The translations under genes and the position numbers were made by a program. A stretch of 64,000 nucleotides of DNA, from the NCBI GenBank assembly GCA_964458385.1, contig CAYWIS010000004.1, forward strand, positions 7,629 through 71,628, written 5' to 3'. Position 1 is the stretch's first letter. The number at the start of each line of letters is the position of its first letter. The DNA comes from JAHWKS01 sp964458385. GTDB taxonomy: Bacteria; Planctomycetota; Planctomycetia; Pirellulales; Pirellulaceae. Of this stretch, positions 26,062-34,533 are shown one piece after another. A model generated the notes under the pieces. The model had not been told where the DNA came from and searched no databases. It saw nothing but the letters and a program-made list of their open reading frames with translations.

Positions 26062-27418
26062 CGGACTGAAGCTGCTCTTCGCCGACGACGAAACTTCGTT
26101 GCAAGAGCTGATGAAGAACGAGCTGCCTCGCATGGGGCACCAGGTCACGGTCTGTCCCGATGGGGTCACCGCCGTGGCCGCGCTTGAGCGGAACACCTAC
26201 GATTGCTTGTTGGTCGACCTGGACATGCCGGGCATGTCGGGCATTCAGGTCATCGCCAAGGCGAAAGAGCTATCGCCCGATACCGACGCCGTGGTGCTGA
26301 CCGGCAAAGGCACCATGCAAACGGCCGTGGAAGCCCTGCGCTATGGGGCCTTTGACTACCTGACCAAGCCCTGCAAGCTGGTTGAGCTTCAAGCGCTTTT
26401 GGAAAGGGTGGCCGCCAAGCGCGAGCTGACGAACAAGTACCGCGCCCTAGAGCGTCGTCTGCATCGGATCGAAGGCCAAACCCGGCTGGTGGGCGAGAGC
26501 CGCCGCATGCAACGCGTGCGGGAACTAATCGCCAAGGTGGCGCCGACCAACTCCACCGTCTTGATCTTGGGCGAAACCGGCACGGGCAAAGAGCTGGTTG
26601 CGCGCTCGCTGCACGAGCAAAGCCTGCGCAGCGACAAACCGTTTGTGGCGGTCAATTGCGGCGCGCTCCCCGAGACGCTTATCGAGAGCGAACTGTTCGG
26701 CCATCGCAAAGGCGCCTTCACCGGCGCCGACGAACATCGCGTGGGCTTATTTGAAGTCGCCAACGGCGGCACGATCTTCCTTGACGAAATCGGCGAGTTG
26801 CCCAAGGCGATGCAAGCCAAACTGCTGCGCGTCTTAGAAAGCGGCGATGTCCGCCGCGTGGGCGACAATGAGCCGTTCCAGGTTGATGTGCGGGTTATCT
26901 GCGCCACGCACCGCAACCTGGAAGAAATGGTCCACAACGGCGAGTTCCGCGAAGACCTGATGTTCCGCATCAACACGTTCGAGATCCGCATTCCCGCGCT
27001 TCGCGAGCGGATGGAGGATGTGCCCGAACTCGCCAAACACCTGGTGATGCGGTTCCGCCGCGACGCCCGCAGCGAAGACGAACTCCTCTCGCCCGAGGCA
27101 ATCGAACGTCTGATGTCGCATGTCTGGCCGGGCAACGTGCGCGAACTGGCGAATGTGATCGAGCACGCTGCAATCCTCTGCGAACGTCTGCCGTTGCAAG
27201 CCGACGATTTGCCCGACCACTTCCTTTCGCGCCGTCTGCGGAGCGGAATCCGTACGCTCGGGCCGATGTCGTTGCGCGACCTGGAAATGCAGGCCATTTA
27301 CGACGCCCTCGATCGCCACGACGGCAACAAACCCCAAGCCGCCGAAGAGCTAGGCATTAGCCTAAAGACGCTCTACAACAAGCTCAACCAAAACAGCGGC
27401 CTGGAGAAGTCGGCGTAA
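26024..27418 (+). CDS. NtrC-family sigma-54-dependent response regulator
   Basis: A 464-residue regulator. The receiver domain (about 15-130) has the acidic pair D21-D22, the phospho-acceptor D65 (LLVDLDMPG), T94 in VVLTGKG and the lysine in YLTKP. The AAA+ domain (about 155-390) has Walker A GETGTGKE, the sigma-54 contact loop GAFTGA, Walker B GGTIFLDEIGE and the arginine region LRERMEDVPELA. The C-terminal Fis-type helix-turn-helix ends in KPQAAEELGISLKTLYNKL. It is presumably phosphorylated by the kinase encoded just upstream and activates sigma-54 promoters; the targets are not identifiable here. The gene overlaps the kinase gene by 38 bp. Confidence 0.94.
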   Translation: MNKTAKSNSKPPSGLKLLFADDETSLQELMKNELPRMGHQVTVCPDGVTAVAALERNTYDCLLVDLDMPGMSGIQVIAKAKELSPDTDAVVLTGKGTMQTAVEALRYGAFDYLTKPCKLVELQALLERVAAKRELTNKYRALERRLHRIEGQTRLVGESRRMQRVRELIAKVAPTNSTVLILGETGTGKELVARSLHEQSLRSDKPFVAVNCGALPETLIESELFGHRKGAFTGADEHRVGLFEVANGGTIFLDEIGELPKAMQAKLLRVLESGDVRRVGDNEPFQVDVRVICATHRNLEEMVHNGEFREDLMFRINTFEIRIPALRERMEDVPELAKHLVMRFRRDARSEDELLSPEAIERLMSHVWPGNVRELANVIEHAAILCERLPLQADDLPDHFLSRRLRSGIRTLGPMSLRDLEMQAIYDALDRHDGNKPQAAEELGISLKTLYNKLNQNSGLEKSA

Positions 27419-28067
27419 AGCGGCGCCTCCCACAAGCGCCACAAGACAATCGGAATAGCCGGATTTCTAGGTAGCAGAACCGGCGGCTCGCAACGTACCG
27501 CTCACAGCCTGTGCTGCATCGGCGGGACGGCGCTAGCCGCCGGTAACGCTATATGAGGCCGTAATCTCCAACGCAACCGGTGTTCCCCGGCGCCCTTCGC
27601 GCATCCGCGTTGGCATTGTTGGTCTGCCTGTGCAACGGTACATTGACCGCAACCTCCGTCTTTTCTCCAACCGGGGCTACTCTTGTCAATATTTTGCCCT
27701 CTGCGCCACTCGTCCAATTGCCTCGGAAGCAGAACGGCCGGCACGTTTACACGCTTGCCGCCGCGTGGGTCGCCCTCGAACCTAATGACGTCGCTCTGCA
27801 CCGGCGCCGCGTAGGCGAAGCACAAGCCACCCCGTCACAACGCCAGGCCAAACCGACGCCTGTTCTTCGCCTCATCACACCGCCACCTTCGCAGCACAGC
27901 GGGCGCACGTCGGAAAACGGTGTTCGTCTGGAAGGGGTCTTTCCTTTCGTCTTGGATCCGCACTTCCCGCTCTTCCGCCGTTTTCGCCGCCCCGTTGCGT
28001 GGTCGTTCGTTGTAGAATCGCGGTTACGTGTTGGCTTCCGTTTGAGCAATTATCGCGAGTGTCGACC
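27419..28067. other. Gene-free region upstream of the PSCyt1 protein gene (649 bp)
   Basis: No convincing coding sequence. Open frames on both strands (27580-28074 plus, 27502-27825 minus) overlap each other, lack ribosome binding sites and have composition unlike the neighbouring proteins. A GC-rich imperfect palindrome around 27524-27546 resembles REP-type sequence. The promoter of the following gene is presumably here but is not recognisable. Confidence 0.5.
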
Positions 28068-30899
28068 ATGCTGAAGCGACCCTTGCTTGGATTACGCGCG
28101 ACGGTTTTCCTGGCGTTGGCGTTATGTTCGCTTGCTGCCCACAGCGACGAGCCATCGGCCCCAGATGCAGAGGGCGTGGAGTTCTTTGAACGGAAGATTC
28201 GGCCAATCCTTGTCGAACACTGCTACGCCTGCCATTCGGCTGAGGCCAAAGAGGTGAAGGGCGGCTTGCGACTGGATACCCGCGCGGGATTGCTCCAAGG
28301 CGGCGACAGCGGTCCGGCAATCGTGCCCGGCAAGCCAGGTACGAGCCTCCTGCTATCAGCGTTGCGTTACGAAGAGCTGGAGATGCCGCCTCAAGGTAAG
28401 CTGCCCGAAGTGGTCATTGCCGACTTTGCGGCTTGGATTGCCCGCGGCGCGCCCGCCCCGCGCGCCGCTTCCGAGCCGCCGCCCGCCACAACGTCGGAAG
28501 ATCGCATAGCGCAGGCTCGGTCGCATTGGGCGTTTCAACCGCTACGTCGGCCTTCCTTGCCCGAAGTCCACAACCGAGAGTGGCCTCAATCGCCCATCGA
28601 TTTCTTTATTCTGGCTCGATTAGAAGTGGCCGGTATGGCGCCGGCGCCGCCCGCTGATCGACGCACGCTGCTGCGGCGCGTGTATTACGACTTGATCGGC
28701 CTGCCGCCTACCTGGGAAGAAGTCCAAGCCTTTATTCACGACCCCGCGCCCGACGCCTATGAACGAGTGGTCGATCGTCTGCTGGCGTCGCCGCAGTATG
28801 GCGAGCGTTGGGCCCGGCATTGGCTGGATGTGGCCCGCTACGCCGATACCAAAGACCTGGTGCTGCTTTACGGCCGAGACGCCATTCGTCCCTACGCGTA
28901 CACGTATCGCGATTATGTAATCCGCGCGTTCAACGAAGACACGCCTTACGATCAGTTCATTCACGAGCAACTCGCCGCCGACCAGATTACTCCGCCTGTC
29001 GAAGTGTGGCGACTGGCGGCGATGGGCTTTCTGACTTTGGGCCGGCTGTTCGACAACAACCCGCCCGACATCTACGACGATCAAATTGACGTGGTCACGC
29101 GCGGCTTCCTTGGTTTGACGGTAGCCTGCGCCCGGTGTCACGACCACAAATACGACGCTATCCCCACCGCCGATTACTATTCTCTCTATGGTGTGTTCGC
29201 CAACAGCCAGCGACCGATTGAGCCGCCGCTGATCGGCGACGCTACAGCGCCTGGCGCCGCCGAGTTCGAAGCCAAAGCGGCGCCCAAGCGGGCAGCGTTG
29301 CGGCAGTTGATTGAAGACGAGTATCGATCGATCACAGAAACGGCCCGTCGCCGCACTGCGGATTACCTCACGAAGGTCGCCACGACCAAGCCCGACCCGT
29401 TGGAAACGGCGGTGTTCTTTCTTTCGCTCTCGCCCGACGACCTAAGGCCCCAATTTATCGCCGCGTGGCGGCGTTACCTGGAGCGGCGAAGTACGCCCGA
29501 AGATCCCGTGTTCGGGCCGTGGGGCGAGTTGGTTGTTCTTCCGCAAGACCGCTTCGCCACGGAAGCGTCCGTGATCGTCCAGCGCTGGTTGACCAAAGAG
29601 CCGGGCGTGGCGCCAGGACAAATCAATCCGCGTGTGCAGCAAGCGCTGCGTAAGGAGACGATCTCCAGCCCCGACGACCTAGCCGCTTTGTATGCCGATG
29701 TTCTGCTTCGCGCGCTTGACGAGGCGCCCGCGGAATCGGCCAAGGCGGCCACCTCGCTCGACGCCGCCGCACAGCAGCAACTGCGTGACGTACTCACGAG
29801 CAACACCGGCCCGCTTTTCTTTCCCAAGAGCCACACCTACCTGTATATGTCGCGAGTTCCGCGAACCAACTATGGCAACCAACTCTTGGAGTTAGACAAG
29901 CTCGCCGTGTACGACGCCGGGGCGCCGCCGCGAGCCATGACGCTCGTCGATTCGGAACAAATTCGCGAGCCGCACATCTTTGTACGTGGCAATCCGCAGC
30001 AGCCCGGCCAGCAGGTTCCGCGTCGCTTTCTGGAGGTCTTATCCCCCGGTGAACGCAAGCCGTTCGTCCAAGGCTCAGGGCGACTAGAACTGGCGAAAGC
30101 GATCACGTCGCCCGATAACCCGCTAACCGCACGGGTCATGGCCAACCGAGTGTGGATGCATCACATGGGCGAACCGCTTGTGGCCACTCCCAGCGATTTC
30201 GGCGCTCGAAGCGCCCCGCCGAGCCATCCCGAGTTGCTCGATTACCTGGCCTGGACCCTGCAAAACGAAGGTTGGTCGCTTAAGAAGCTGCACCGGCTGA
30301 TTGTGCTGTCTCGTGTTTATCAGCAGCAGTCGATTGAGGAAGGCGTGAAGTCGCCGAATCGTGGGGAGGGGGAACTGGTTTATGCGCCACTGGCTGCGCG
30401 GCGGTTGGATTTGGAAGCGATGCGTGACACGCTGCTGTTTGTATCGAATCGGCTCGACTGCACGCTGTACGGCCGGCCCGTCGATGTGGCGGGCGATCCG
30501 CATAACCGGCGACGCACGATCTACGGCCTTGTAGATCGGCAGAATCTGCCTGGGTTGTATCGGGCATTCGATTTCGCCAGTCCTGATCAGTCAGCCGACC
30601 GGCGTCCTCACACAACCACGCCGCAGCAAGCGCTATTCGGTATGAACTCCCCTTTCATGCTGGAACAAGCCAAAGCCGTGGCCGGCCGCCGCGAGGTCTA
30701 CGCCGAAAAAACTCCCGAAGCACGCATTGCCGCCTTATATCGGTTGGTGTTGCTCCGCGAGCCAACGCCCGAAGAAGTGAATGCCGGTTTGCGGTTCCTC
30801 CACGCAGCCGAAGCCGATGCAGCCCGCGCGCAGCTTTCGCCCTGGGAGCAATATGCGCAAGTGTTGTTGCTGACCAATGAGTTGATGTTCGTGGATTAG
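28068..30899 (+). CDS. Planctomycete cytochrome-type protein with PSCyt1, DUF1549 and DUF1553 domains
   Basis: A 943-residue exported protein. A signal peptide (about 1-26) precedes the PSCyt1 domain with a single heme motif CYACH at residues 52-56. DUF1549 follows (about 150-360: PIDFFILARLEVAGMAPAP, YGERWARHWLDVARYADT, CARCHDHKYDAIPTADYY). DUF1553 is at about 640-940 (LTARVMANRVWMHHMGEPL, TPSDFGARSAPPSHPELLDYL, TPQQALFGMNSPFMLEQA). A second CxxCH, CARCHDHK, in DUF1549 may also bind heme. The family is hugely expanded in planctomycetes and is linked to polysaccharide catabolism by inference only. The usual DUF1501 partner gene is absent; a symporter gene follows instead. The ATG at 28068 fits the signal peptide. 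Confidence 0.92.
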   Translation: MLKRPLLGLRATVFLALALCSLAAHSDEPSAPDAEGVEFFERKIRPILVEHCYACHSAEAKEVKGGLRLDTRAGLLQGGDSGPAIVPGKPGTSLLLSALRYEELEMPPQGKLPEVVIADFAAWIARGAPAPRAASEPPPATTSEDRIAQARSHWAFQPLRRPSLPEVHNREWPQSPIDFFILARLEVAGMAPAPPADRRTLLRRVYYDLIGLPPTWEEVQAFIHDPAPDAYERVVDRLLASPQYGERWARHWLDVARYADTKDLVLLYGRDAIRPYAYTYRDYVIRAFNEDTPYDQFIHEQLAADQITPPVEVWRLAAMGFLTLGRLFDNNPPDIYDDQIDVVTRGFLGLTVACARCHDHKYDAIPTADYYSLYGVFANSQRPIEPPLIGDATAPGAAEFEAKAAPKRAALRQLIEDEYRSITETARRRTADYLTKVATTKPDPLETAVFFLSLSPDDLRPQFIAAWRRYLERRSTPEDPVFGPWGELVVLPQDRFATEASVIVQRWLTKEPGVAPGQINPRVQQALRKETISSPDDLAALYADVLLRALDEAPAESAKAATSLDAAAQQQLRDVLTSNTGPLFFPKSHTYLYMSRVPRTNYGNQLLELDKLAVYDAGAPPRAMTLVDSEQIREPHIFVRGNPQQPGQQVPRRFLEVLSPGERKPFVQGSGRLELAKAITSPDNPLTARVMANRVWMHHMGEPLVATPSDFGARSAPPSHPELLDYLAWTLQNEGWSLKKLHRLIVLSRVYQQQSIEEGVKSPNRGEGELVYAPLAARRLDLEAMRDTLLFVSNRLDCTLYGRPVDVAGDPHNRRRTIYGLVDRQNLPGLYRAFDFASPDQSADRRPHTTTPQQALFGMNSPFMLEQAKAVAGRREVYAEKTPEARIAALYRLVLLREPTPEEVNAGLRFLHAAEADAARAQLSPWEQYAQVLLLTNELMFVD

Positions 30900-30990
30900 C
30901 TTGCGTTTGGGTGGGCGCCGCTGGTGGGCGTGGTTGTTTGGTGGGTTGGCAATTGGAAATTGGTTTGGTCTGACTCCCTACTTTGGTTTT

Positions 30991-32946
30991 ATGCATCTGC
31001 TTGATGTCGCCATCGTGGGATTCTATTTGCTGGTGATGCTGCTGGTGGGGGTGTACTTTAGCCGTCAGCAGCGCACTAGCAAGGACTTCTTCCTGGCGGG
31101 GCGGTCGATGGGTTGGCAGCCGGTGGGGTTGTCGATCCTGGCTACGTTGCTTTCGGCATATAGCTTTGCTCGCGTTCCCAGCGAAGCCTACTACGCAGGT
31201 TGGCAACTCTTGCTCTTGCCTGCTGCGGCGTGGCTCACGTTGCCGATCATGACGGCCTGGATCTTGCCGCTCTATCATCGGTTGGAAATCTTCTCGATCT
31301 ACGAATATCTGGAGCTGCGGTTTGACGCCGCAACACGCCGCGCCGCAAGCACGGCGTTTCTCGTCTGGCGACTGGCGTGGTTGGCCGGCTTACTGTACTT
31401 CCCATGCAAGGTGCTGAACCTAGGCGGCCAGGGAAGCATTCTCTTGCTGGCGTGGATCCTCGTCTTGGGATTGGTGGCGACGCTCTACACATACCTGGGC
31501 GGCCTGAAGGCGGTTCTATGGACAGACGTGCTCCAGGCGTGGGTGATGCTGGCGGGCGTGGCGGTGCTGATCGGTTGCCTATGGTGGAGCGCCGGCGGTC
31601 CCGACCGGATCCGCGAAGTGGCCGGCAGCCTTGGTCGGACAGCGCTTACCGAAACGCAGTTCTCTTGGACCGAACGTTGGTCGGTGTGGACCGCGGCGCC
31701 GCACTTGTTCCTGACGTTGTTGGCGTTCTACGTTGCCGACCAGATCACGGCTCAGCGGTACCTGGCGGCCATTGATCCCGACGAAACGCGGCGGGCGTTT
31801 GCGCTGAACTGCGTCGCCTTCACCGTGATGATTGCGGCGTTGGCTTACGTGGGGCTGGGCCTGCTGACGTTCTATCATGAGCATCCTCAGGCGATGCGTC
31901 CGAATTGGGTGGTGAATGTCGATAACGCCACGCGTGGCTCCATCACCAATCCGGCCACGCGCACCCGGGTGCTTCGCGATCCGCAAACAGGTCGGCCGCG
32001 CCTCGATCTGCGTACCGGCGAACCGATGCTTGATCCTACAAGCGGTCGTCCCTTGATCGCCTGGGAGGAACCGATTACTCCCGACGTGCTTAATACACTT
32101 TTGGCCGAAGGGCGGCTCTTGCGTCCCAACACCAAGGAGCCGTTCCCGCCCGACGCCGAGTTGACTACCGTCGATCCCGCCACCGGCGAAACAACCGTCG
32201 ATGTGCTCAAGCTGGCGATGCGTTCTCCTCCGCAGGGTGAGCTGCAAATTGGCGAAATTATCCTCCACCGCGACGCGCAAGCCGAGTTGTTGCCGCGGTT
32301 CATCGCCACGCAGTTGCCTTGGGGTGCGGCGGGGCTTGTGGCGGCGGCCCTACTAGCGGCGGCGATGTCGTCGTTCGATTCAGGCTTGACCGCGCTGGGC
32401 GCCTTGTTGTTGGCCGACGGTTATCGCCGACAGGGATGGGGCCGCAAATGGCTTGCACGCAAGGCAAAGAAACCGCCCGAACAGTTGACCGAGGCCGACG
32501 AATTGCATCTTGCCCGGCCGCTTACGTTGGTGTTAGGGGCGGCCGTTACGCTCCTTACGCTGCTGGCCTCCCTTGTAGGCGACGTACTTGAGATCGCGCT
32601 GGCGGCGGTCAACATCTTGGGCGGGCCATTATTAGGCGTCTTCCTGCTCGGAATATGGACGCAACGGGCAACGGGCCCGGGCGTGCGGTTAGCGTTGGGA
32701 AGCGGCGTCTTGTTGGCGCTATGGTTAACGGCGGCCAACCACTATGACGCACTGGCATGGTTGTGGCCGTTTGAGCCCAAGCTCGGCCCCGCGTGGCCGC
32801 TACTTATTGGCGTCACCTGGACCCTTGTGGCCGGTTATGGAGCAAGCCTGGTGCTTGGACCACGCAAGACGCGCGAAGCGCTGCGCGGCCTAGTGGTCGG
32901 TTGCGGCCGGTTAGGAGTCCGCCATCGCGAGCCGCCGCAGCGGTAG
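30991..32946 (+). CDS. Sodium:solute symporter (SSS family) with a DPxTG-repeat loop
   Basis: A 651-residue transporter with about 13 to 14 membrane helices. The N-terminus MHLLDVAIVGFYLLVMLLVG, then KDFFLAGRSMGWQPVGLSILATLLSAYSF, is classic SSS; so is ATQLPWGAAGLVAAALLAAAMSSFDSGL. It should couple solute uptake to sodium. Between two core helices (about residues 300-430) there is a hydrophilic insertion carrying DPQTGRPRLD, RTGEPMLDPTSGRPL and DPATGETT repeats, unlike normal SSS loops. The ATG at 30991 matches family starts; the frame extends upstream to a TTG at 30901 right after the previous stop. Position suggests transport of a product made by the preceding exported protein, which is inference. 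Confidence 0.88.
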   Translation: MHLLDVAIVGFYLLVMLLVGVYFSRQQRTSKDFFLAGRSMGWQPVGLSILATLLSAYSFARVPSEAYYAGWQLLLLPAAAWLTLPIMTAWILPLYHRLEIFSIYEYLELRFDAATRRAASTAFLVWRLAWLAGLLYFPCKVLNLGGQGSILLLAWILVLGLVATLYTYLGGLKAVLWTDVLQAWVMLAGVAVLIGCLWWSAGGPDRIREVAGSLGRTALTETQFSWTERWSVWTAAPHLFLTLLAFYVADQITAQRYLAAIDPDETRRAFALNCVAFTVMIAALAYVGLGLLTFYHEHPQAMRPNWVVNVDNATRGSITNPATRTRVLRDPQTGRPRLDLRTGEPMLDPTSGRPLIAWEEPITPDVLNTLLAEGRLLRPNTKEPFPPDAELTTVDPATGETTVDVLKLAMRSPPQGELQIGEIILHRDAQAELLPRFIATQLPWGAAGLVAAALLAAAMSSFDSGLTALGALLLADGYRRQGWGRKWLARKAKKPPEQLTEADELHLARPLTLVLGAAVTLLTLLASLVGDVLEIALAAVNILGGPLLGVFLLGIWTQRATGPGVRLALGSGVLLALWLTAANHYDALAWLWPFEPKLGPAWPLLIGVTWTLVAGYGASLVLGPRKTREALRGLVVGCGRLGVRHREPPQR

Positions 32947-32973
32947 TCTCCCTGTCGCTTGGAGGCAAGAAGA

Positions 32974-33930
32974 TCAATCGGAGCTAACCTGAATAACCAG
33001 CTTGCCGCGCACGTGGCCAGCTTCGCTATAACGGTGAGCTTCCGACAACGCGTGCAGCGGATAGACACGATCGATCACCGGACGCACTTGGCCAGCGTCG
33101 ATGTATTGGTTGAGGATCTCCAAGTCGGCGCCGCGGGGCTTCATCATCAGAAAATGGCATCGTTTGCCATAGCCGACCAGACCTCCCAGGCGCGTAGCCA
33201 AACCCCATGCCGCCGGCTGGACGCCAGGGAGCGTGGTGATATAGACGCCACCTCGGTTCAACACGCGCCGGCACCGGGGGAAGGATTTGTTGGGAACCAC
33301 ATCGAACACAACGTCGTAACGTTGGTCCAGCCGTGTGAAATCCTCGCGAGTATAGTCGATCGTGTCGTGAGCGCCGAGCGAGCGCACCAGTTCCAAATTG
33401 GGACCACTGGCCACTCCGGTCACATAGCATCGCATTGCCGCCGCAAGTTGCACGGCGAAGGTTCCCACGCCGCCCGACGCGCCGTTAACGAGCACACGCT
33501 GACCAGGCTGAACCGCAGCTTTATCGCGCAAGGCCTGCAACGCGGTAAGCCCGGCAACGGGAATTGCCGCTGCCTCTTCCCACGAGAGTCGATCGGGTTT
33601 CTGCGCGCAGTAGCTTTCTTCAACCGCCACATACTCGGCGTAGGCGCCGCCTCCTGGCAAGGCGCAGTAGACGGCGTCACCAGCTTTCCAACGTGTGGCT
33701 TTTGGCCCCACGGCTTCAACTACGCCCGCGGCGTCGGCTCCCAAGATAAACGGAAACTTGGGAGGCCACACGGGCCGCAACAGCCCGTTTCGGATTTTCC
33801 AATCGACGGGATTTACGCTAGCCGCTCGCACGCGTATCAACACTTGCGAGCCGCCAGGGGTTGGCGTTTCAACCTCGCGCAGCTCCAGTTTCTCGGGGCC
33901 GCCGTAACCGTCGATCACAACCGCTTTCAT
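32974..33930 (-). CDS. Medium-chain dehydrogenase/reductase (quinone oxidoreductase-like)
   Basis: A 318-residue NAD(P)H-dependent oxidoreductase of the zinc-independent MDR type. It begins MKAVVIDGYGGPEKL and shows the family patterns ASVNPVDWKIRNG, PFILGADAAGVVEAVG and the nucleotide-binding motif NGASGGVGTFAVQLA near residue 150. The C-terminal part (LNRGGVYITTLPG ... MKPRGADLEIL) is normal. The catalytic zinc ligands of alcohol dehydrogenases are absent, so an enoyl/quinone reductase is more likely. Its start overlaps the stop of the upstream lipoprotein gene (ATGA), so the two are co-translated. Confidence 0.88.
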   Translation of the reverse strand: MKAVVIDGYGGPEKLELREVETPTPGGSQVLIRVRAASVNPVDWKIRNGLLRPVWPPKFPFILGADAAGVVEAVGPKATRWKAGDAVYCALPGGGAYAEYVAVEESYCAQKPDRLSWEEAAAIPVAGLTALQALRDKAAVQPGQRVLVNGASGGVGTFAVQLAAAMRCYVTGVASGPNLELVRSLGAHDTIDYTREDFTRLDQRYDVVFDVVPNKSFPRCRRVLNRGGVYITTLPGVQPAAWGLATRLGGLVGYGKRCHFLMMKPRGADLEILNQYIDAGQVRPVIDRVYPLHALSEAHRYSEAGHVRGKLVIQVSSD

Positions 33931-34208
33931 TGATTGCTCTGCTCGTTGATCCGTTCTTCGAGCAACTCGGCTCCTTCGTCGGCCACATCGCCGCTGGCTC
34001 CGACATCGTCAGCCCGCTCCTCCATTACATCTTCGCGTTCGGAAGGTGTAATAGCGCCATCTTCCAGAGCATCGTTGATGGTCTCTTGGGTTTCGACTCG
34101 TTCTTCGCGCAGATCCTCCTGGGCGTCTTGGTATTGCTGCTCCTGGCTGCACCCGATAGCAAACACTCCCAGACACACCGTCAACATCGCGGCAAGTAAA
34201 GTTTTCAT
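33927..34208 (-). CDS. Small acidic lipoprotein of unknown function
   Basis: A 93-residue protein with a lipoprotein signal peptide: MKTLLAAMLTVCLGVFAIGC, lipobox AIGC, lipidated Cys at residue 20. The mature part is about 70 residues of Glu/Asp/Gln-rich helix (EEERVETQETINDALEDG pattern) without a recognisable domain. Its stop codon overlaps the start of the dehydrogenase by 4 bp. A sequence GGAGAAAC just before the ATG serves as ribosome binding site. Confidence 0.8.
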   Translation of the reverse strand: MKTLLAAMLTVCLGVFAIGCSQEQQYQDAQEDLREERVETQETINDALEDGAITPSEREDVMEERADDVGASGDVADEGAELLEERINEQSNQ

Positions 34209-34533
34209 CGCAGTTTCTCCTTTTCGGTAAGTTTCACCGTGGATGTTTCCAACGGAGCCAAACGAAACGTGCTTGGCCGGGCAACTTACCGCAAGAGATG
34301 TGCCAACTGCCGATTATTTGTTTTGACAACGAGAAAACGGGACTATAGAACCACCGCCACGATGCCCTGAGCCATGCTGGATTTATTACGCCAACAGCAC
34401 ATGCTTTGCTATGGCATCCTTCTCTCCCGATAGGCCGTAGAGAGAAGCCATCAGCGAACAGGCCGTGGTCCCCAAAGGAACGCCGAACTTCCTTCGATGC
34501 GTTCGGCGCGCAATGCGGCTAAAGAAGGAGGAG
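34209..34533. other. Gene-free region with a palindrome (325 bp)
   Basis: This region separates two minus-strand genes. It contains an inverted repeat, CTTCTCTC at 34419-34426 and GAGAGAAG at 34440-34447, with outer flanks (ATGGC / GCCAT) that pair partly. There is no T run on either strand, so it is more likely a REP-type element than a terminator. The promoter for the lipoprotein gene is expected here but not obvious. Confidence 0.45.

Noticed and set aside
27580..28074. A 164-codon plus-strand frame with a signal-like N-terminus.
   Set aside because: No ribosome binding site, it runs past the start of the next gene, and its composition (Arg/Pro/His-rich second half) is not protein-like.
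34323..34355. TTGACA followed by TATAGA on the plus strand.
   Set aside because: The spacer is only 15 bases and no plus-strand gene follows for about 5 kb.
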